Assembly: GCA_002943765.1 (NCBI GenBank)
Contig: PQWQ01000006.1
Location: 2,914,001-2,978,000 of the forward strand
Reading direction: 5' to 3'
DNA length: 64,000 nt
Origin: Psoroptes ovis
Lineage: Eukaryota > Arthropoda > Arachnida > Sarcoptiformes > Psoroptidae
Shown here: positions 38,235 through 51,388 of the stretch, piece after piece
Layout: every line of letters starts with the position of its first letter
How positions within the stretch are numbered: position 1 is the stretch's first letter
The notes under the pieces: generated by a model
What the model was told of the DNA's origin: nothing
The model's input: the letters and a program-made list of their open reading frames with translations, nothing else
Databases searched by the model: none
Translations under genes and position numbers: made by a program

Positions 38235-41078
38235 TCACCAATAATTGTTTATCACAGCATCATGTATTGTTGGATATAATTTACAATCATATTTATTATG
38301 TTGAATTTGTTGAAAAAATTTCACATTTTTCAATGTTATTAAAATATGTTGTGGACAATTTGTTATACAACTGAAAATTTTTTTCATTTGTAATTGCTTA
38401 ATCAATTCAATCAATATATCGATACCAGTTTTATCGATGAATGGCATACCGCTAAAATCTAATATAAATAATTGTAAATCATCATTATGATTATCATTGA
38501 TTGATTCATAAATTTTTTCTTTAAACATATCAACATTCAAATAGAATAATGGTGAATAAAATCGATAAATTTTTATGCCATCATATTCGATTAAATTATT
38601 ATAATAATCTTTTTCAAGATAAATTTCTGTGGATACTAAATTTGCTAATACTGATATTCTAGGACTTTGAAATTTGAAAAAAATGGAATGAATGATAAAA
38701 AGAATGATAAACAAAATTATTAATTTTAAATTTTAATATTAATTCGTAAATACTTACAATGCTAATTTAATGAGAATAACTAATATTGCCGAAACGATAC
38801 CGATTATAAGGCCATAATCAATATCTAACACAATAACGGATATGAATGTTATTATCCATGCAATCTATGAATTTAATTTTACATTAAAATAGAAATTATT
38901 GAATCATAAATTCAGAAAATTCAGATTTCATCTTAATGAGTCATGGGTGAATGTGAACTACTTACACCATCTAATCGAGAAATTGACCAGAAAATTTTTA
39001 CATCAGTTATTTGTAAAAACATTGATTTAAGTGCAACCAAAACGATACAAGATAAGGTGAACTAAAAAAAATTAGAATTTTTTTAAAATGAATTTACGAA
39101 ATATGAAAAAATTAAAAAATTTTATTCCATTTTTTTTTCGCTAATTTACACTTACTTTAGGTAAATGATATAAAAATGGTGCTAGAAATAATATTACAGT
39201 CAATATGATTGTCGATGATACGAGGCCAGCAATTTGTGTTTTGCCACCAATTTTTTCCTGTAATGTTGAACGAGATAGCGCAGCCGAACATGGATATGCC
39301 ATGAAAAATGATGAAAATATATTTGCAGCACCAAGAGCAAATAATTCTTGATTAGGACGTATTTGTTGTCCATGCTTTTTAGCAAATATTTTTGCTAATG
39401 ACAATGAAACGGCAAAACAAATTATGCTCAATACAAGTGAATCGAAAAATATGTTAGGCATCAAATCAAATCTAGGTATGGTTGGTTTAGGAAGACTGTA
39501 ATGATAACATAATAAATAATTGGATTAATATAATTATATGTTTAAATTTTAAATACATATCAGAGAATAGAAAAGAAAATTATATTATTTAAAATCAAAA
39601 AATCTGCTGAAAAATTTTCTTTAAAAAAATTTTGATTTTTGAAATAAAAAAATTTTTCAAGTTCAAGAAATAGTGAAATAAAAACAAATATAATTATTTA
39701 AAATGATACTAACCCAGTGGGCACATTCTGAACTACTTGTATTTTAAATTGTTGATTGAAATCAAATATCCAGGATAATAATATTGATGTTATAACCAAA
39801 ATCAGGTCGATTGGCAATGGAAATGATGTAAATTTTTTAAGTTTTGGTTCCAATAATTCTTTCGACAAAATTAAAATGATGATGGATAGCATTGAAAATA
39901 TCAAACAGTTGATATTAATCATATCATAATTTTTAAGCAATATAATCCATGTCTATTTTGACAACATAATAATATTTTTAATGGCATAAGAAAATTAAAA
40001 TTGAAAATTAGATCAATTTAAATTAGAAAAAAAAGAATTATTATGACATTTAAAAATGGTTTAATCATAGTTCAAATCAAGAAAAAAATGAAAATCAATT
40101 TAAATTGATAATTTTATTAGATTGGAATTTTAAAATTTTCAACAAAATATAAATCGATCAAATTAATCGATGAGAAATGTTATCAATTGATGCATTAAAA
40201 TAATGCATTAATTTACAGGTGAATTTTCTTTTTCTTCGAGTAAAACCATAATTGATTCAAAGAAAAGAAAAAAAACAATTAAGCTAAAGTGAAAATAGAT
40301 AGATTCAACAAGAGATTGAGTGAATAAATTGATCGGAAAATCTAATTCATCGAGATAGTTAGGTGCATATCATTAACTGATATAGCGAATCAATTATGAT
40401 TATACAATTATCTAATTGATAATATGATCAAAACAAAATTATTATTATCGATACATTATTTCATTTCGAAGAAAAAAAATGATATTAAATTTATCAATTT
40501 ATATTTAATAAATTTATTTTTAAATATACATTAGGTAAGTATATTTTCAATCAAATTATAATCGATATCAGACGTGTGAAACTGACTAAATTTAAATCGA
40601 AAAAAAAATAAAAGTAATGATATCATTATCACTACTACAGATAATGATTTAGTGATTATATTTTTGTTTGAAAAAAATAGTAATTGAAAAATATCCAAAA
40701 TGAAATTGATTTCATTTCAAAGAAATGAAAATATTAAAAAAAACAAATTTCAATTTTAGAAATTTTAAAATATTGATTATAATAAGTTTCAATTGATTGA
40801 TTAGTCAAATTAATCATTTTTTTCAAATAAAAAAAAATTCTATTCACAAAGCAAAACCACCCAAATTGATGATGATTAAGAAGAGGAAAACAAAATTTCT
40901 TTTGAAAAAAAAATCTATTCAATATATCTATGAATGTGTGAATTTACTCAAAATAATAATTATGAATAATCATTATAATAATGATAATGATGAAAAAAAA
41001 AGACATCAGTAGGATGTTAATAATAATTTTTATTAATAATAATATAACAATTATTTTCGTTCTTTAACACTATCATTT

Positions 41079-41115
<37 letters not shown>

Positions 41116-42663
41116 CAACAGTTTATGAGGATTATGATCAACAGGTTTTTTTTCGAAAAAAAATCATTAATTGCTTACAAAAAAAAGCATCAATTTTTAT
41201 ACTCTTGTCAAACATGAACCAATCAAAATCAATTCTTGTTTGTTTGTTATCGTTTTTGTTGTTGATTGTACGTCAATTTCATTTTCATACATGTGTTTAC
41301 ATGATTAACTTGTTTGAAAATGAAATTGTTCAAAGACAGATTGAAAAATAAATTTTTTTTTTCAAAAATTTAAATTTTTTGAAAGTGAATACACATTATC
41401 ACATTGAAAAAAATGATAATTATCAAATAATAATAGACATACCTTGATCAATTTTAATGGTCCACTTTTGGCCAATGTTAAATTTGTAAAACCAAAAATG
41501 GAACTTAATTGTGATGTAGCAACATGAAATGCAACGGCTGTCGAGAATGCCGATACAAGTTGTTCAGATAATATTAATGAAAGTGATCCTAAACGTAATA
41601 AAGCCATAGCAATTTGTATGATACCACATAGTATACAAACGCTGGTCAACACTTCTAATGTTGTTGGTATTTTATTCACATTGAGCATTGATAAATTTTC
41701 TGAAATCAAATTATTAGTTTCCACGGTCATTGAATCGTTTATTGTTTGCGAAATCACTGTATCATTAATTTGATTTATCATTTTACCATTGCTAATGGCT
41801 CCCATTTTTGTGGCAATATTATTCAACATAATACTTGCAATAGCAAAAGTACCAATCGATATGTGTGGTGATGTTCCTAATAATGTATAAATTATTACCG
41901 GAAAAAATGATACATACAATCCATGTACAGGATCAAGACCAGCTAACATTGAATAAGCGATACCTTGTGGTATGTGTAATATAGATATGGTTATACCAGC
42001 TATTATGTCAGGCAATAGATATGATTTCAATGAATATTTTGGCAGCCAATCCAAAATAGGCACATGTGCACGTAATAAATTGAATACTGAGCAATCATTA
42101 TTGACTAATGATGATAATGAATTTTTTATTGATTGTCGCTGTTGTTGTCGTTGAGAATAATGGTCATTAAATTGTATGAATTCATTTCGAATGTCATCAT
42201 TATCATTTTCATCTGTTGTTGAATGTTGTATTTGCAATATATTTCTATTTATATTGATAAATTTATTTCTATTATTATTATTCAAATTATTTTGCTTAAT
42301 TTGTTCAATACTATTCGTTTTTGAATGTATAAAATTATTATTAATATTCAAATTAGTGTTACATTTATTATTATTAATATTATCATCATGAATTAATATG
42401 TTTAAGTTTTCATTTGATACTGACAGTGACGATGAAGATGATGATGATGTTGATGGCCATGAAAAACAAGATTTTTCCACATTGTTGACTGTTATTTTCA
42501 TTGAATCTACTGTTGTTGTCGATAATTTATCAGGAAGTGATAATAATGATGATCGAGAAATTAATTTTGTATCAATTTTATTATCATAAATATTTTCGAT
42601 TGAACAAATTTTTTTCATATTATTATTAATTTTATTTTCATCAAAATTATGTAAATTAGACAT
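38235..42663 (-). CDS. SLC26-family anion transporter with STAS domain
   Basis: Six exons (42663-41443, 39952-39714, 39495-39156, 39061-38966, 38864-38758, 38664-38235) give 810 aa. SLC26 proteins exchange sulfate, chloride, bicarbonate, oxalate or iodide across the plasma membrane. The first ~195 residues are Asn/Ser-rich. The membrane domain starts with WLPKYSLKSYLLPDIIAGITISILHIPQGIAYSMLAGLDPVHGLY, the SulP signature region, followed by LGTSPHISIGTFAI. An extracellular loop carries several NxS/T sites. Later membrane motifs include NQELFALGAANIFSSFF and ALSRS. Exon 6 encodes the cytoplasmic STAS domain (about 668-810) with FILDFSGMPFIDKTGI. Intron 1 is unusually long (about 1.5 kb) and holds a (CA)17 tract. 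The substrate and subfamily are not resolved. Confidence 0.92.
41080..41113. repeat. (CA)17 microsatellite
   Basis: A perfect CA tract of 34 bp inside intron 1 of the SLC26 gene. It is the longest clean dinucleotide array in the window. Confidence 0.95.
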
Positions 42664-43327
42664 TTTATCTTAATTTCTTACTGATAACATAATCGGTGGA
42701 TGATAAAAATTTTTAATAATAAATTAATTGCTGCGCAAAATATAATTTGCAAATTTGTTAATTTTGATGAGAATTAGCGATTTCGAAAAATTTCTTTATT
42801 AATTTATTCTGCATTTAAATTACAAAATTTTCATTTTTGTTTGATGTGATAGCAAAAATTGAAGATATAATAACAAAGTCACAATTGAATTGAAATTTAA
42901 ATTTTCTAAAATCAAATAAACAAGGATGAATCGAAAATTTAAAAAAAAATTAAATTTTCATATTGAAAAATTAATCATTCATTGAAAAATGACTGATTGA
43001 TCAAAGAATCGATTTGTATTTGTGTAAAATTTGATTTTTCTTTTCTTCAATTCATTACTTTCAATTCAAAATAATTCAATATGTTTGTCTGCAAGTTTGT
43101 TATGCATTTTCAAAGAGAGTATTGAATTGATTTCATTATTGGATTGGACATTCTATCTTTCTTCTTTTTTTCGAAGGCTTTATTCTCTTCATCTTCATCA
43201 TATTCTCTTGATCAAAGAAGGATGAATGAGAATTGAAAAGAAATTAAATTCATTTTTCTCTTTCAATTAAAATAAAGAAACGAAGAAAAAGAAGGAAAAA
43301 TGATGCGCCAACAGCAAATGTATAGCC

Positions 43328-43363
43328 ATAACCATTCATTCATAGTTGTGAATGAATAGTTAT
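43328..43363. repeat. Short hairpin, 15 bp stem and 6 nt loop
   Basis: Left arm 43328-43342 (ATAACCATTCATTCA) is the reverse complement of 43349-43363 except at one position, around the loop TAGTTG. Confidence 0.8.
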
Positions 43364-45796
43364 GAATATAATTATATTATATAAAAATTGTATGATAAAC
43401 TCGTTTGAATGTCGATCATTGATGAAATTTATGATCTTTAGTATGTAATGAAAATTTCTCTGTACATTTCTTCTTTGTATGCCAAATAATAATTATTCAG
43501 CAACGAACGAAGAATTCATTGAGAATCGATAAATTGTGAACAATAATAAATAAATGTTTACAATTCAATGACTTATGAATGAAATGGTAATGATAATGAT
43601 ATTTTTGTTTTATTTTTGCAAAACAAATAACATCATAAGGTGAAGATTATCGCTATTTATATATTTGAATGACGTAATTATTGCTATTTTTGTACGGGAA
43701 AAACCTCAGAAATAATCAAAATAAAATGAATACTAAAACTGATCGAATGAATCACTGGATCAAATACTTGGACGATAATTATGTGTTGAAACAAAGCTCA
43801 AAAATATGGATCATCGTTATAAATTATACTGAAATTCGACTATATCATTCGTTTTCGGAAAAAAACCTAAACAAACAAATATTCTAAGAAAAAAACCAGC
43901 CCAAAAAATTCAAAATAAATAAATAAATATCATAATAATATTATTGACATGGATTTTATTTCAAATGATATAAATTTTAAATCAAAAATGTAATTTAAAA
44001 CAAAGCGAAACAAATACATATTAAAACAATGATCCATATCATTTGAATCGAAAATAGGAATTAAAATTTTAAATTTTGAAAATTTCAAATTTTTTCAAAT
44101 CTTCAAATTTTAAATTTCATAGAAAAACACATTAAGAATCTAGGATAATGGTTCATGGTTTAACAATTGGAGTTTTTAGTACTTTGTACATGGATTCTCA
44201 ATCCGATTCTCCAATTAGCCGCTACATTTATCTTGCATAGTCCATCTTTAAATATATTTTAATAGCAAAATATATTTATGTAGTTTATAATTGACAATTG
44301 AAAAAAAAAATTTAAAAGAAAATCAAATTAAAAAGAAGAAAAAATGAATTGGTTAAAATTAGGTAAAAAATAATAATATTCTAAACATTTCTTCGAAAAA
44401 AACCAACCATTAAGACCAATCATCATCATTAAATGAATGATGAATCTACCCTAATAGAGTAAGGATGATATAAGGACATTAAATGAATAGAAAAAAATAA
44501 TAATAATTTCCAAAGAAGATACCCTACAAATTATTTACTTATTAAATTGATTGTAATCGAATAGATAATAATCAAATGATGATTAAGCTGATTGTTTGTG
44601 TGTTTATTTGTTTGTATAGAAATAAATAACAAAACGATTGCAAAGAAAATATTTAAAAAAATTGGTCAATTGAAATTTTTCAAAAATAAAAAATTTTGAA
44701 ATTAAAACATTACAAATAAGTACCGGAAAATTTATAATAATAATAATAATAATAAATGAAAACATTTAATATTTTGCAATTTAACATAAACATTTAATAA
44801 TATTTTCATCATCATAGACCGTTAAGATGATCATAAATGATTTTGTCGATGTACGGTTCGGTACCTGATCGTTATCATTTTTGAACAATTGTCGAAAAAA
44901 TAAGACGGAAAATTCCTCAAGGGTTTCGACATACATACAATACACATACATTCGATTCATATGAATCTTGAGAATATGTACACAAGCACTTGCCAGTAAA
45001 TACAAAGAAACAATTGACAAACAATTCAATCTAAAATTGAAATAAATCGACAAAAAATGTTTTTGACATATTTACCATTTTTCATTCATTCATTCATACA
45101 TTTCTTCGTTATTTGTTTGTTCGTCGATTTGACATTCGACAATAGATAAATAACCTGAAGAAGAAGAAGAAAACCCTTCAACAAGTAAATAAAATCAAGT
45201 AAATCAAATCAAATAAAAGAAGGGTTACCCTCAACAACATTGTTTTTTCTGTTCTTGAATCATTAATTATTGAAGATGATTCAGTTGTATGTTTTTCAAT
45301 GCACTTTTCAATGAAATATTGAACACAAAATCCTTGAAAAACAAGGAAGAATAAATTGATTTAATAAAAAATTAATCGAAAATTATTCAACAAAGAATCA
45401 ACGATTGAATTGAAAATGAAATAAATAACTATTATACTAAAAAATGCAAAGACCAAGACACCTGCAGCGTAAAAATAACGAATAATTCAGTTTCAAATTT
45501 TTCTTTGGAGAATTATACAAATAAAATGACAATTAATTGTTTTATCGAATGACACAATGATTTCGATTTTTTCTATTGAATTTTTCAAACAAGAAAGAAA
45601 GAAAACACCAAGAATTTTTCAATGGAATTTTGAAATTATTTTTACCATTTCTTTGAATTTCTTTGAATAAAATAAATATACAAGGAAATGATATTATAAA
45701 ACCATTTAACAGTTACATTTACTGGTGAAAAGATTTATTTCGTTCATGTCTTGAAAATTATCAGTTTATCAAAAAAAAAGATGTTCGCGTAAAGAT

Positions 45797-45832
45797 AATC
45801 AGTATCATCATCAATTGATGATGATACTGATT
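45797..45832. repeat. Perfect 36 bp palindrome
   Basis: The left half AATCAGTATCATCATCAA (45797-45814) is followed directly by its exact reverse complement (45815-45832) with no spacer. All 18 base pairs match. A transcript would form a loopless hairpin and the DNA could extrude a cruciform. Confidence 0.95.
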
Positions 45833-47245
45833 GGAGTTAATCGATTATATTTATTTATTTTTTTGGTCAAAAACACAAAACTACTTACCCATATTATTTA
45901 TTCATTTCCTATTGATGATCAATGATAAATATTTTTTGAAATTTTTTCATTTTATTTTAAATTGTTGGTTTTTTCCAAATAATTTGGTTAATCGAAAAAT
46001 ACTACAAACACACAAACATTTAACATTGAACAATTTTAAAATAAATAAACAAATAAACATTATACTTATTTCACCTTGATATTATTATCATTATTATTAT
46101 TTCAATGTTTATTACATTTTCGAAAAAACGAAAAAAGAACAACAAGTCATTTATTTGAAGAAATAAACCGAAATGCACATTAAATTTAAATCATAACAAT
46201 TATTTTAATGATGTTGTTGTTGTTTGTTTTTTGCTGCAGACATTTTGCATATGATAATGATTATGGGCATGATAAACCATTACATGATAATTTATAATAA
46301 TTTTAAATTTTAAATTCCATGAAAATATAACGATGATCATCATTTTCGAGTTTAACAAATAAAAATTTGATAATGATAATAATTTAACATTTTGTTGTAT
46401 TTTGACCATGTTTCGGTCAAAAAATGACCAAACATTGATCAAAATGATCGAAGAATATCGAACGAACATCCAATGATGATGTTCATCGATCGATTGATGT
46501 AAAATGTTTGCTGAATTACTTAAGATTTATTCCTTTTTCTTTACGAAGAATTCATTTCATTACTAATCATTAGGATTACGTAAATTTGATCAAATAAAAA
46601 AAATGAAAAGAATATTAAGAAATATGAAACGAAATGAATGTGAAACTAGAAGACAAGAAAAACAAGTGGGTAAGGGAATAATTATCATGATGATGATGAG
46701 AAAGATCAAAAAACTTTGTTGATAATCAGCTGAATCATAGTTGTCGGTGTGTGTGCATTTTGGTGGGCGCAAATTAATAAAAAAGAAAAAGCCATTGAAC
46801 ACTGAAAATGAATGAAATCAAAGTTTTTTCCCTGGATTTTATCTTCTCGTTTTCTTTTCTGATAATTCGTTTAGTGCAACTTGATAAGCATTGGTTTAAT
46901 AATTATGATGATGTAAAAAATTCACGTTTTTTCTCAGAATAAACAGAAGAAATGAAAATAAATGAAAATTTCATGCGCAAAATGTTTTCCAATGTTTTTA
47001 CATACACGTTTATCTCATCAATGAATTTTTTCGAAAAAACAAAGAATTTCATTTTTTCAAAGGTTTAATCGGGTTCTGCGTTTAACTTTAAAATGCCAAA
47101 TTCTGCACGCACAAACAAATGCACCATCTGCCGTCTTTGATTCAAGAGTTATGTTTGTTTTTGTTTTATTTTTCTTCATTTTTGTTTCATTTTTTTTCCA
47201 CAAACACGCGTCGATCATAATTTGATTAAAAATTTACTTTTTAAT

Positions 47246-47551
47246 ATGAAAATGGATTCATTTTTCAAACTCAATGGACAAATTGAAGATTTTATTGAAC
47301 AAATGGAACAAAAGGTTGGTACGATAAGAAATTCAAATCATCAGACAACCGGTGATCATGGAGATGAACTGATTGATAAAGATGGTATTTTTAAAATTTG
47401 ATTAAAATTTTTTATTTTAAATCTAATCGTATTCATATTTTTTTAAATTCAATTAGTGCAAAATCTTCGTATTGAAAATCAAAAATTACGCTATCAATTG
47501 GCATTTTTGAAAATGGAATTGAATAAATTACAATCTTCAAATTTTTCATGA
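47246..47551 (+). CDS. Small coiled-coil protein, family unassigned
   Basis: Two exons (47246-47384, 47457-47551) join in phase to 77 aa. The first half starts MKMDSFFKLNGQIEDFIEQM and is predicted helical and acidic. The second exon, LRIENQKLRYQLAFLKMELNKL, is a clear leucine-heptad coiled coil. A second in-frame ATG at 47252 could be the start. The LRIENQKL--EL spacing resembles the N-terminal leucine zipper of AIMP1/p43 (LRVENAKLKKEIEELKQEL), but the tRNA-binding domain of that protein is not present nearby, so this is only a hint. Support comes from intact splice sites, preserved frame and non-random composition in an otherwise empty region. Confidence 0.6.
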
Positions 47552-47614
47552 TTTTTTTCGATTAATCAAAATAAATTTTTTTTCTGTATTCAATTGAATT
47601 TTGCTTGATTTAGG

Positions 47615-47745
47615 TTGTTTTCCTCCTTGATGTTGGACCAAGAAAATCAAGAGATATTCAGGTATTCAAAGAGGGTTTTCCCATGGTCCAAGATTGACAT
47701 CAAAATTCATGTATATAAACAGCGTCGGACTGAGATGCTAATTTA
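47615..47745 (+). other. GC-elevated segment with fold-back and open frame
   Basis: After a possible acceptor (TTTAG ending 47613) a frame stays open from 47615 to the stop at 47742-47744 (43 codons; ATG at 47629). The same segment folds back: TTGGACCA (47632-47639) pairs with TGGTCCAA (47684-47691), with AAAA/TTTT and GATGT/ACATC extensions. TATATAAA follows at 47712-47719. Base composition is less AT-biased than the flanks. It could be an extra exon of the coiled-coil gene, an RNA hairpin or a mobile-element relic. Confidence 0.3.
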
Positions 47746-49030
47746 ACGTTAATAACATAAATATCAGGACACAATTGGCAGACGTCATTTGTGTATTTTG
47801 ATCATGACCGATGTTTTCATCATTCGTAATGTCCGTTTCGCCTAAATTTTTCGTTATTTTTATTTTTTTTTTTATATTTTTATTTCAATTTTGAGACAAA
47901 ACAAATAAATCAATTAATTGATTGTCAATTCATCAATTGATAGTATTATATATGAATGTGTATTGCACATCTAGTCAATCGCCCATCAATCGATGATCAA
48001 TCAATGATCAATTGAAATAATTGAATACAAGAAAATAAAACAAAACTCATCTCTATGGCCGAAATTCAATGTTTTGAATGTCTGGAAGCGACAATTTAAT
48101 GAATGAACGAAAACATAAATTACAATTATAATATGTTCATGCATTTATTCATTCACTTGTCTCTTGTTTAATTTAATTAATGAAAATGGAAAAAATTTAA
48201 ACAAAAACACGAATAATTTCAAATTAATGAATAAATGAATGAATGAATGAATGAAAAAAAAACGGCAAACAAAACAAATTAACTCGAATAAATAAATCAG
48301 TGTACCAGCAGCAGCAGTAAAATCAAGGAAATTTGAATATTTGATTTTTTTGTTTGCCGAAATTTTACAAACACAGAAAAAAGGCAAGAAGAATATCAAA
48401 TTAATAAATGAAAATGAATATTTGAATCTAATAACAAATGAAAATGAATAAATAAATGCCAAAGACTAAATAATAATCTCATAGGATGTTGTCATCACAC
48501 CGTCTATATATGAATAAATAAATATGTTTGAATGATTATGAATATATGACCAACAACAAGCCAGCCAGCCAACCAATCAACCAGCATTGTCATTTTGTTT
48601 TGGTGACGTTTATTTTATTTTATTTTATTTTATTTTTTTTTTTTTGTTTCATTTTAATTTATTTAATTTTTTTATTTTTATTTAATTTGATTTGATTTCT
48701 TCGAGCATTTTTTCGGTTTTCGTATTTTTTTAAATATCGAATCATCAATCCATTATTTGTATGATAATCAATTGAACAAGAACAAGAACATAAGATGAAA
48801 AAATGAATGAAAAATTGAATTGAAATGAAACAAGAATGTTTTTCTTTGTTTTTTAATTTGATTTCAATCGAAATTTAATCGTACCCTCCGTACATCCATC
48901 AATCCATTTTCAAAAAGAAAAAATAAGAGTAAAATAAAAACGAAATTACAATCAAATCAAATCAAAATCGAATATAAATAAGCACAAATAAACAAGAATT
49001 GATTCGTTTCCGATAATTTTTCTGTTTTTA

Positions 49031-49053
49031 TTGTTGTTGTTGTTGTTGTTGTT
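49031..49053. repeat. (TTG)7 microsatellite
   Basis: A perfect TTG tract of 23 bp in the region upstream of Rab3. Confidence 0.9.
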
Positions 49054-50672
49054 ATCAGTATTTTTCTGTACATTTCAATGCTATCTTTTAAAATATAAAT
49101 TGTTTAAGAAAATAAAATTATTGATTCAATGTTTGTATTTGTTTGTTTGTTCCGATTGAAATTTTTTTTGTGTTTTTTTTTTCGGTGAAAAATAAATAAA
49201 ATTATCATCATCATCATCATTGCATTACATTTGAAAAAATGAAATAAACTGAAATAAAATAAAAAATTGAAAAAACAACAAACAAGAATCTCAAGAGTCG
49301 ACTCTAAAACATCTCGTTCGTTCATTCATTCATTTGAATTGATCAAGTTATTATCAATATTTTTTCTCTGAACAAAATCAATTATATATGCGGTACGAAA
49401 CGAAGCTGAAAACTGAAAAACGACCCTCCATTTGTCAACCAAATACCAGTAATAATAATAATCATTATAAAATAATATATAATAATAATGATAATAATAA
49501 TATAAATAAATATTATTATTATTCTAGAGAATGAAAAGAAATTTTAAAGAGGAAAGTGAGAAGAAGTGAATAATAAAACTCGGGTAAATACCGAATAATA
49601 ATAATAATAATGAATTGAATGTTTGAAACAAGAACCTCAGAATCAAAGTCTTCAATGTCGATTTATATATATGAAAAATATTTATGAAAGAATTGGGCCA
49701 TTTCTTTTTTGACGATGAATGAATGAATGAAATATCATAATATTATCATCATTATAATAATATTTACATTTGATTAGAATTATCATTTATATAGAATTGA
49801 AACTTCGGTCTAAAAGGTGGTGGTGGTTGAATGAAAATTGTGATAAGTATTTTTTGAGATAATACATGGAACATGAAACATATAAATGGAACGATAAACA
49901 ACGACGACAAATATATTCTCCAAAATATAGATTGAAATAACATAAGCAACTGAATGAAAATAATGAAAACAACGACCGACCAAATGACTCGATGATTTTA
50001 TTTATTTCCAACTAATTTTTTCATCGATTCTTCAATATACCGTTGTTATTTGTTATTTTTTGGTCTGTATATTTCAAGAATTATCATCAAAATAATCATT
50101 GAAATTGAAACTTTGTTTTTGTTTTTTCTTGAAAATTTGAATTTTTTTGTGGTTTTTATCTTATTATCCTTGTTGTTGTTACTGTTATCAATAGTTCAAT
50201 GTTGATATTGCCATTTTTACAAGAAGAAATTTTCACCTATCAATTGGAATTCCATCACATTTGTTCATTATTCAATGAAAATAATAATTTTTAAATGAAT
50301 TTTTTCCCCTATGTTTTGTGTGGACCGGATTCTAGATTGATTGATCGATGATTGATTGATTGACTGACTGCTATTTCTGAATTATCCGAACAAAAGTTTC
50401 AGCATTAAATTTTGAGTTTAAAATTTTGTGATTGTAAAAAATACTATCATAATAACTAATATCATAAAAATACTATTAAATATTATTGTAATGATAACAT
50501 TTTGTCTTAATTAGAGCTATAATAATTCATTCAGGTTAGTCAATGTTTTTGAATCAATTTCATAATCTTGTAACAAATTTTTTTGAATATTTCTTCATAT
50601 AAAATAGTTTTTGATTGTAATTTTTGTCATCATATACATTCATCGAATAACAATAAAAATAGTCAAAAAACA

Positions 50673-51388
50673 ATGAATCAAGATCAAAAATGGCAAAAAG
50701 ATACTGTTGATCAAAATTTTGATTACATGTTCAAAATTTTGATCATTGGTAATAGTAGTGTTGGAAAAACATCATTCTTATTCCGTTATGCAGATGATTC
50801 ATTTACATCAGCATTCGTTAGTACAGTTGGAATCGATTTTAAAGTTAAAACTGTCTTCCGTCAGGATAAACGTGTCAAATTACAAATATGGGACACAGCT
50901 GGACAAGAACGTTATCGTACAATAACAACTGCCTATTATCGTGGTGCAATGGGTTTCATATTAATGTATGATGTAACAAATGAAGAATCGTTTAATTCAG
51001 TACAAGATTGGTATGTTATTTATGCTAAATATTCATTCAAATTATTATCATTATTTTATTTATTATCAAACTAAGGGTAACACAAATTAAAACATATTCT
51101 TGGGATAATGCACAAGTAATATTGGTTGGTAATAAATGCGATATGGAAGATGAACGTGTAGTATCATATGAACGTGGTAAACAATTAGCCGATCAATTAG
51201 GTTTAGAATTTTTTGAAACATCAGCCAAAGAAAATATTAATGTAAAAGCAGTATTTGAACGTTTAGTCGATATTATATGCGATAAAATGAGTGAAAGTTT
51301 AGATTCAGATTCAAACGTAATGAATGCATCGAAAGGACAACGTTTGGCCGAAAATCCGATGCCACAAAATCAGAATTGTAATTGTTGA
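50673..51388 (+). CDS. Rab3: Rab3 small GTPase
   Basis: Two exons (50673-51010, 51076-51388) give 216 aa. Rab3 sits on synaptic and secretory vesicles and controls regulated exocytosis with RIM and rabphilin. The protein is almost identical to animal Rab3 through the core: DQNFDYMFKILIIGNSSVGKTSFLFRYADDSF holds the P-loop, VSTVGIDFKVKT the switch I region, WDTAGQERYRTITTAYYRGAMGF switch II, VGNKCDMEDERVV the guanine-specificity NKxD motif and ETSAKENINVK the SAK motif. It ends in NCNC, a CxC-type double geranylgeranylation signal. The ATG at 50673 is chosen because the protein then begins like other Rab3s. The intron splits the codon for W in VQDW. Confidence 0.98.

Larger units (their letters stand above)
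42664..47245. other. Non-coding block with palindromes
   Basis: About 4.6 kb upstream of the SLC26 start with no gene I can support. It contains a hairpin at 43328-43363, a compact multi-stem fold at 44165-44216 and a perfect 36 bp palindrome at 45797-45832 (listed separately). The rest is A/T-rich sequence with AAT tracts, for example at 44736-44755. Confidence 0.55.
47552..50672. other. Non-coding block between coiled-coil gene and Rab3
   Basis: About 3.1 kb. The first 250 bases include a more GC-rich segment with a fold-back (47615-47745, listed separately). The rest is AT-rich with ATGA repeats at 48235-48256 and (TTG)n at 49031-49053, and probably holds the Rab3 promoter and leader. An in-frame alternative start for Rab3 at 50583 would use a non-ATG codon and is not favoured. 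Confidence 0.5.

Noticed and set aside
44781..45053. 90-codon minus-strand frame
   Set aside because: Contains some less biased sequence but no identifiable domain and no conserved start or splice context.
45172..45226. AACCCTTC ... GAAGGGTT inverted repeat considered as another TTAA-type MITE
   Set aside because: Only 8 bp arms, no TTAA at either end and no similarity to the element at 15889-16043.
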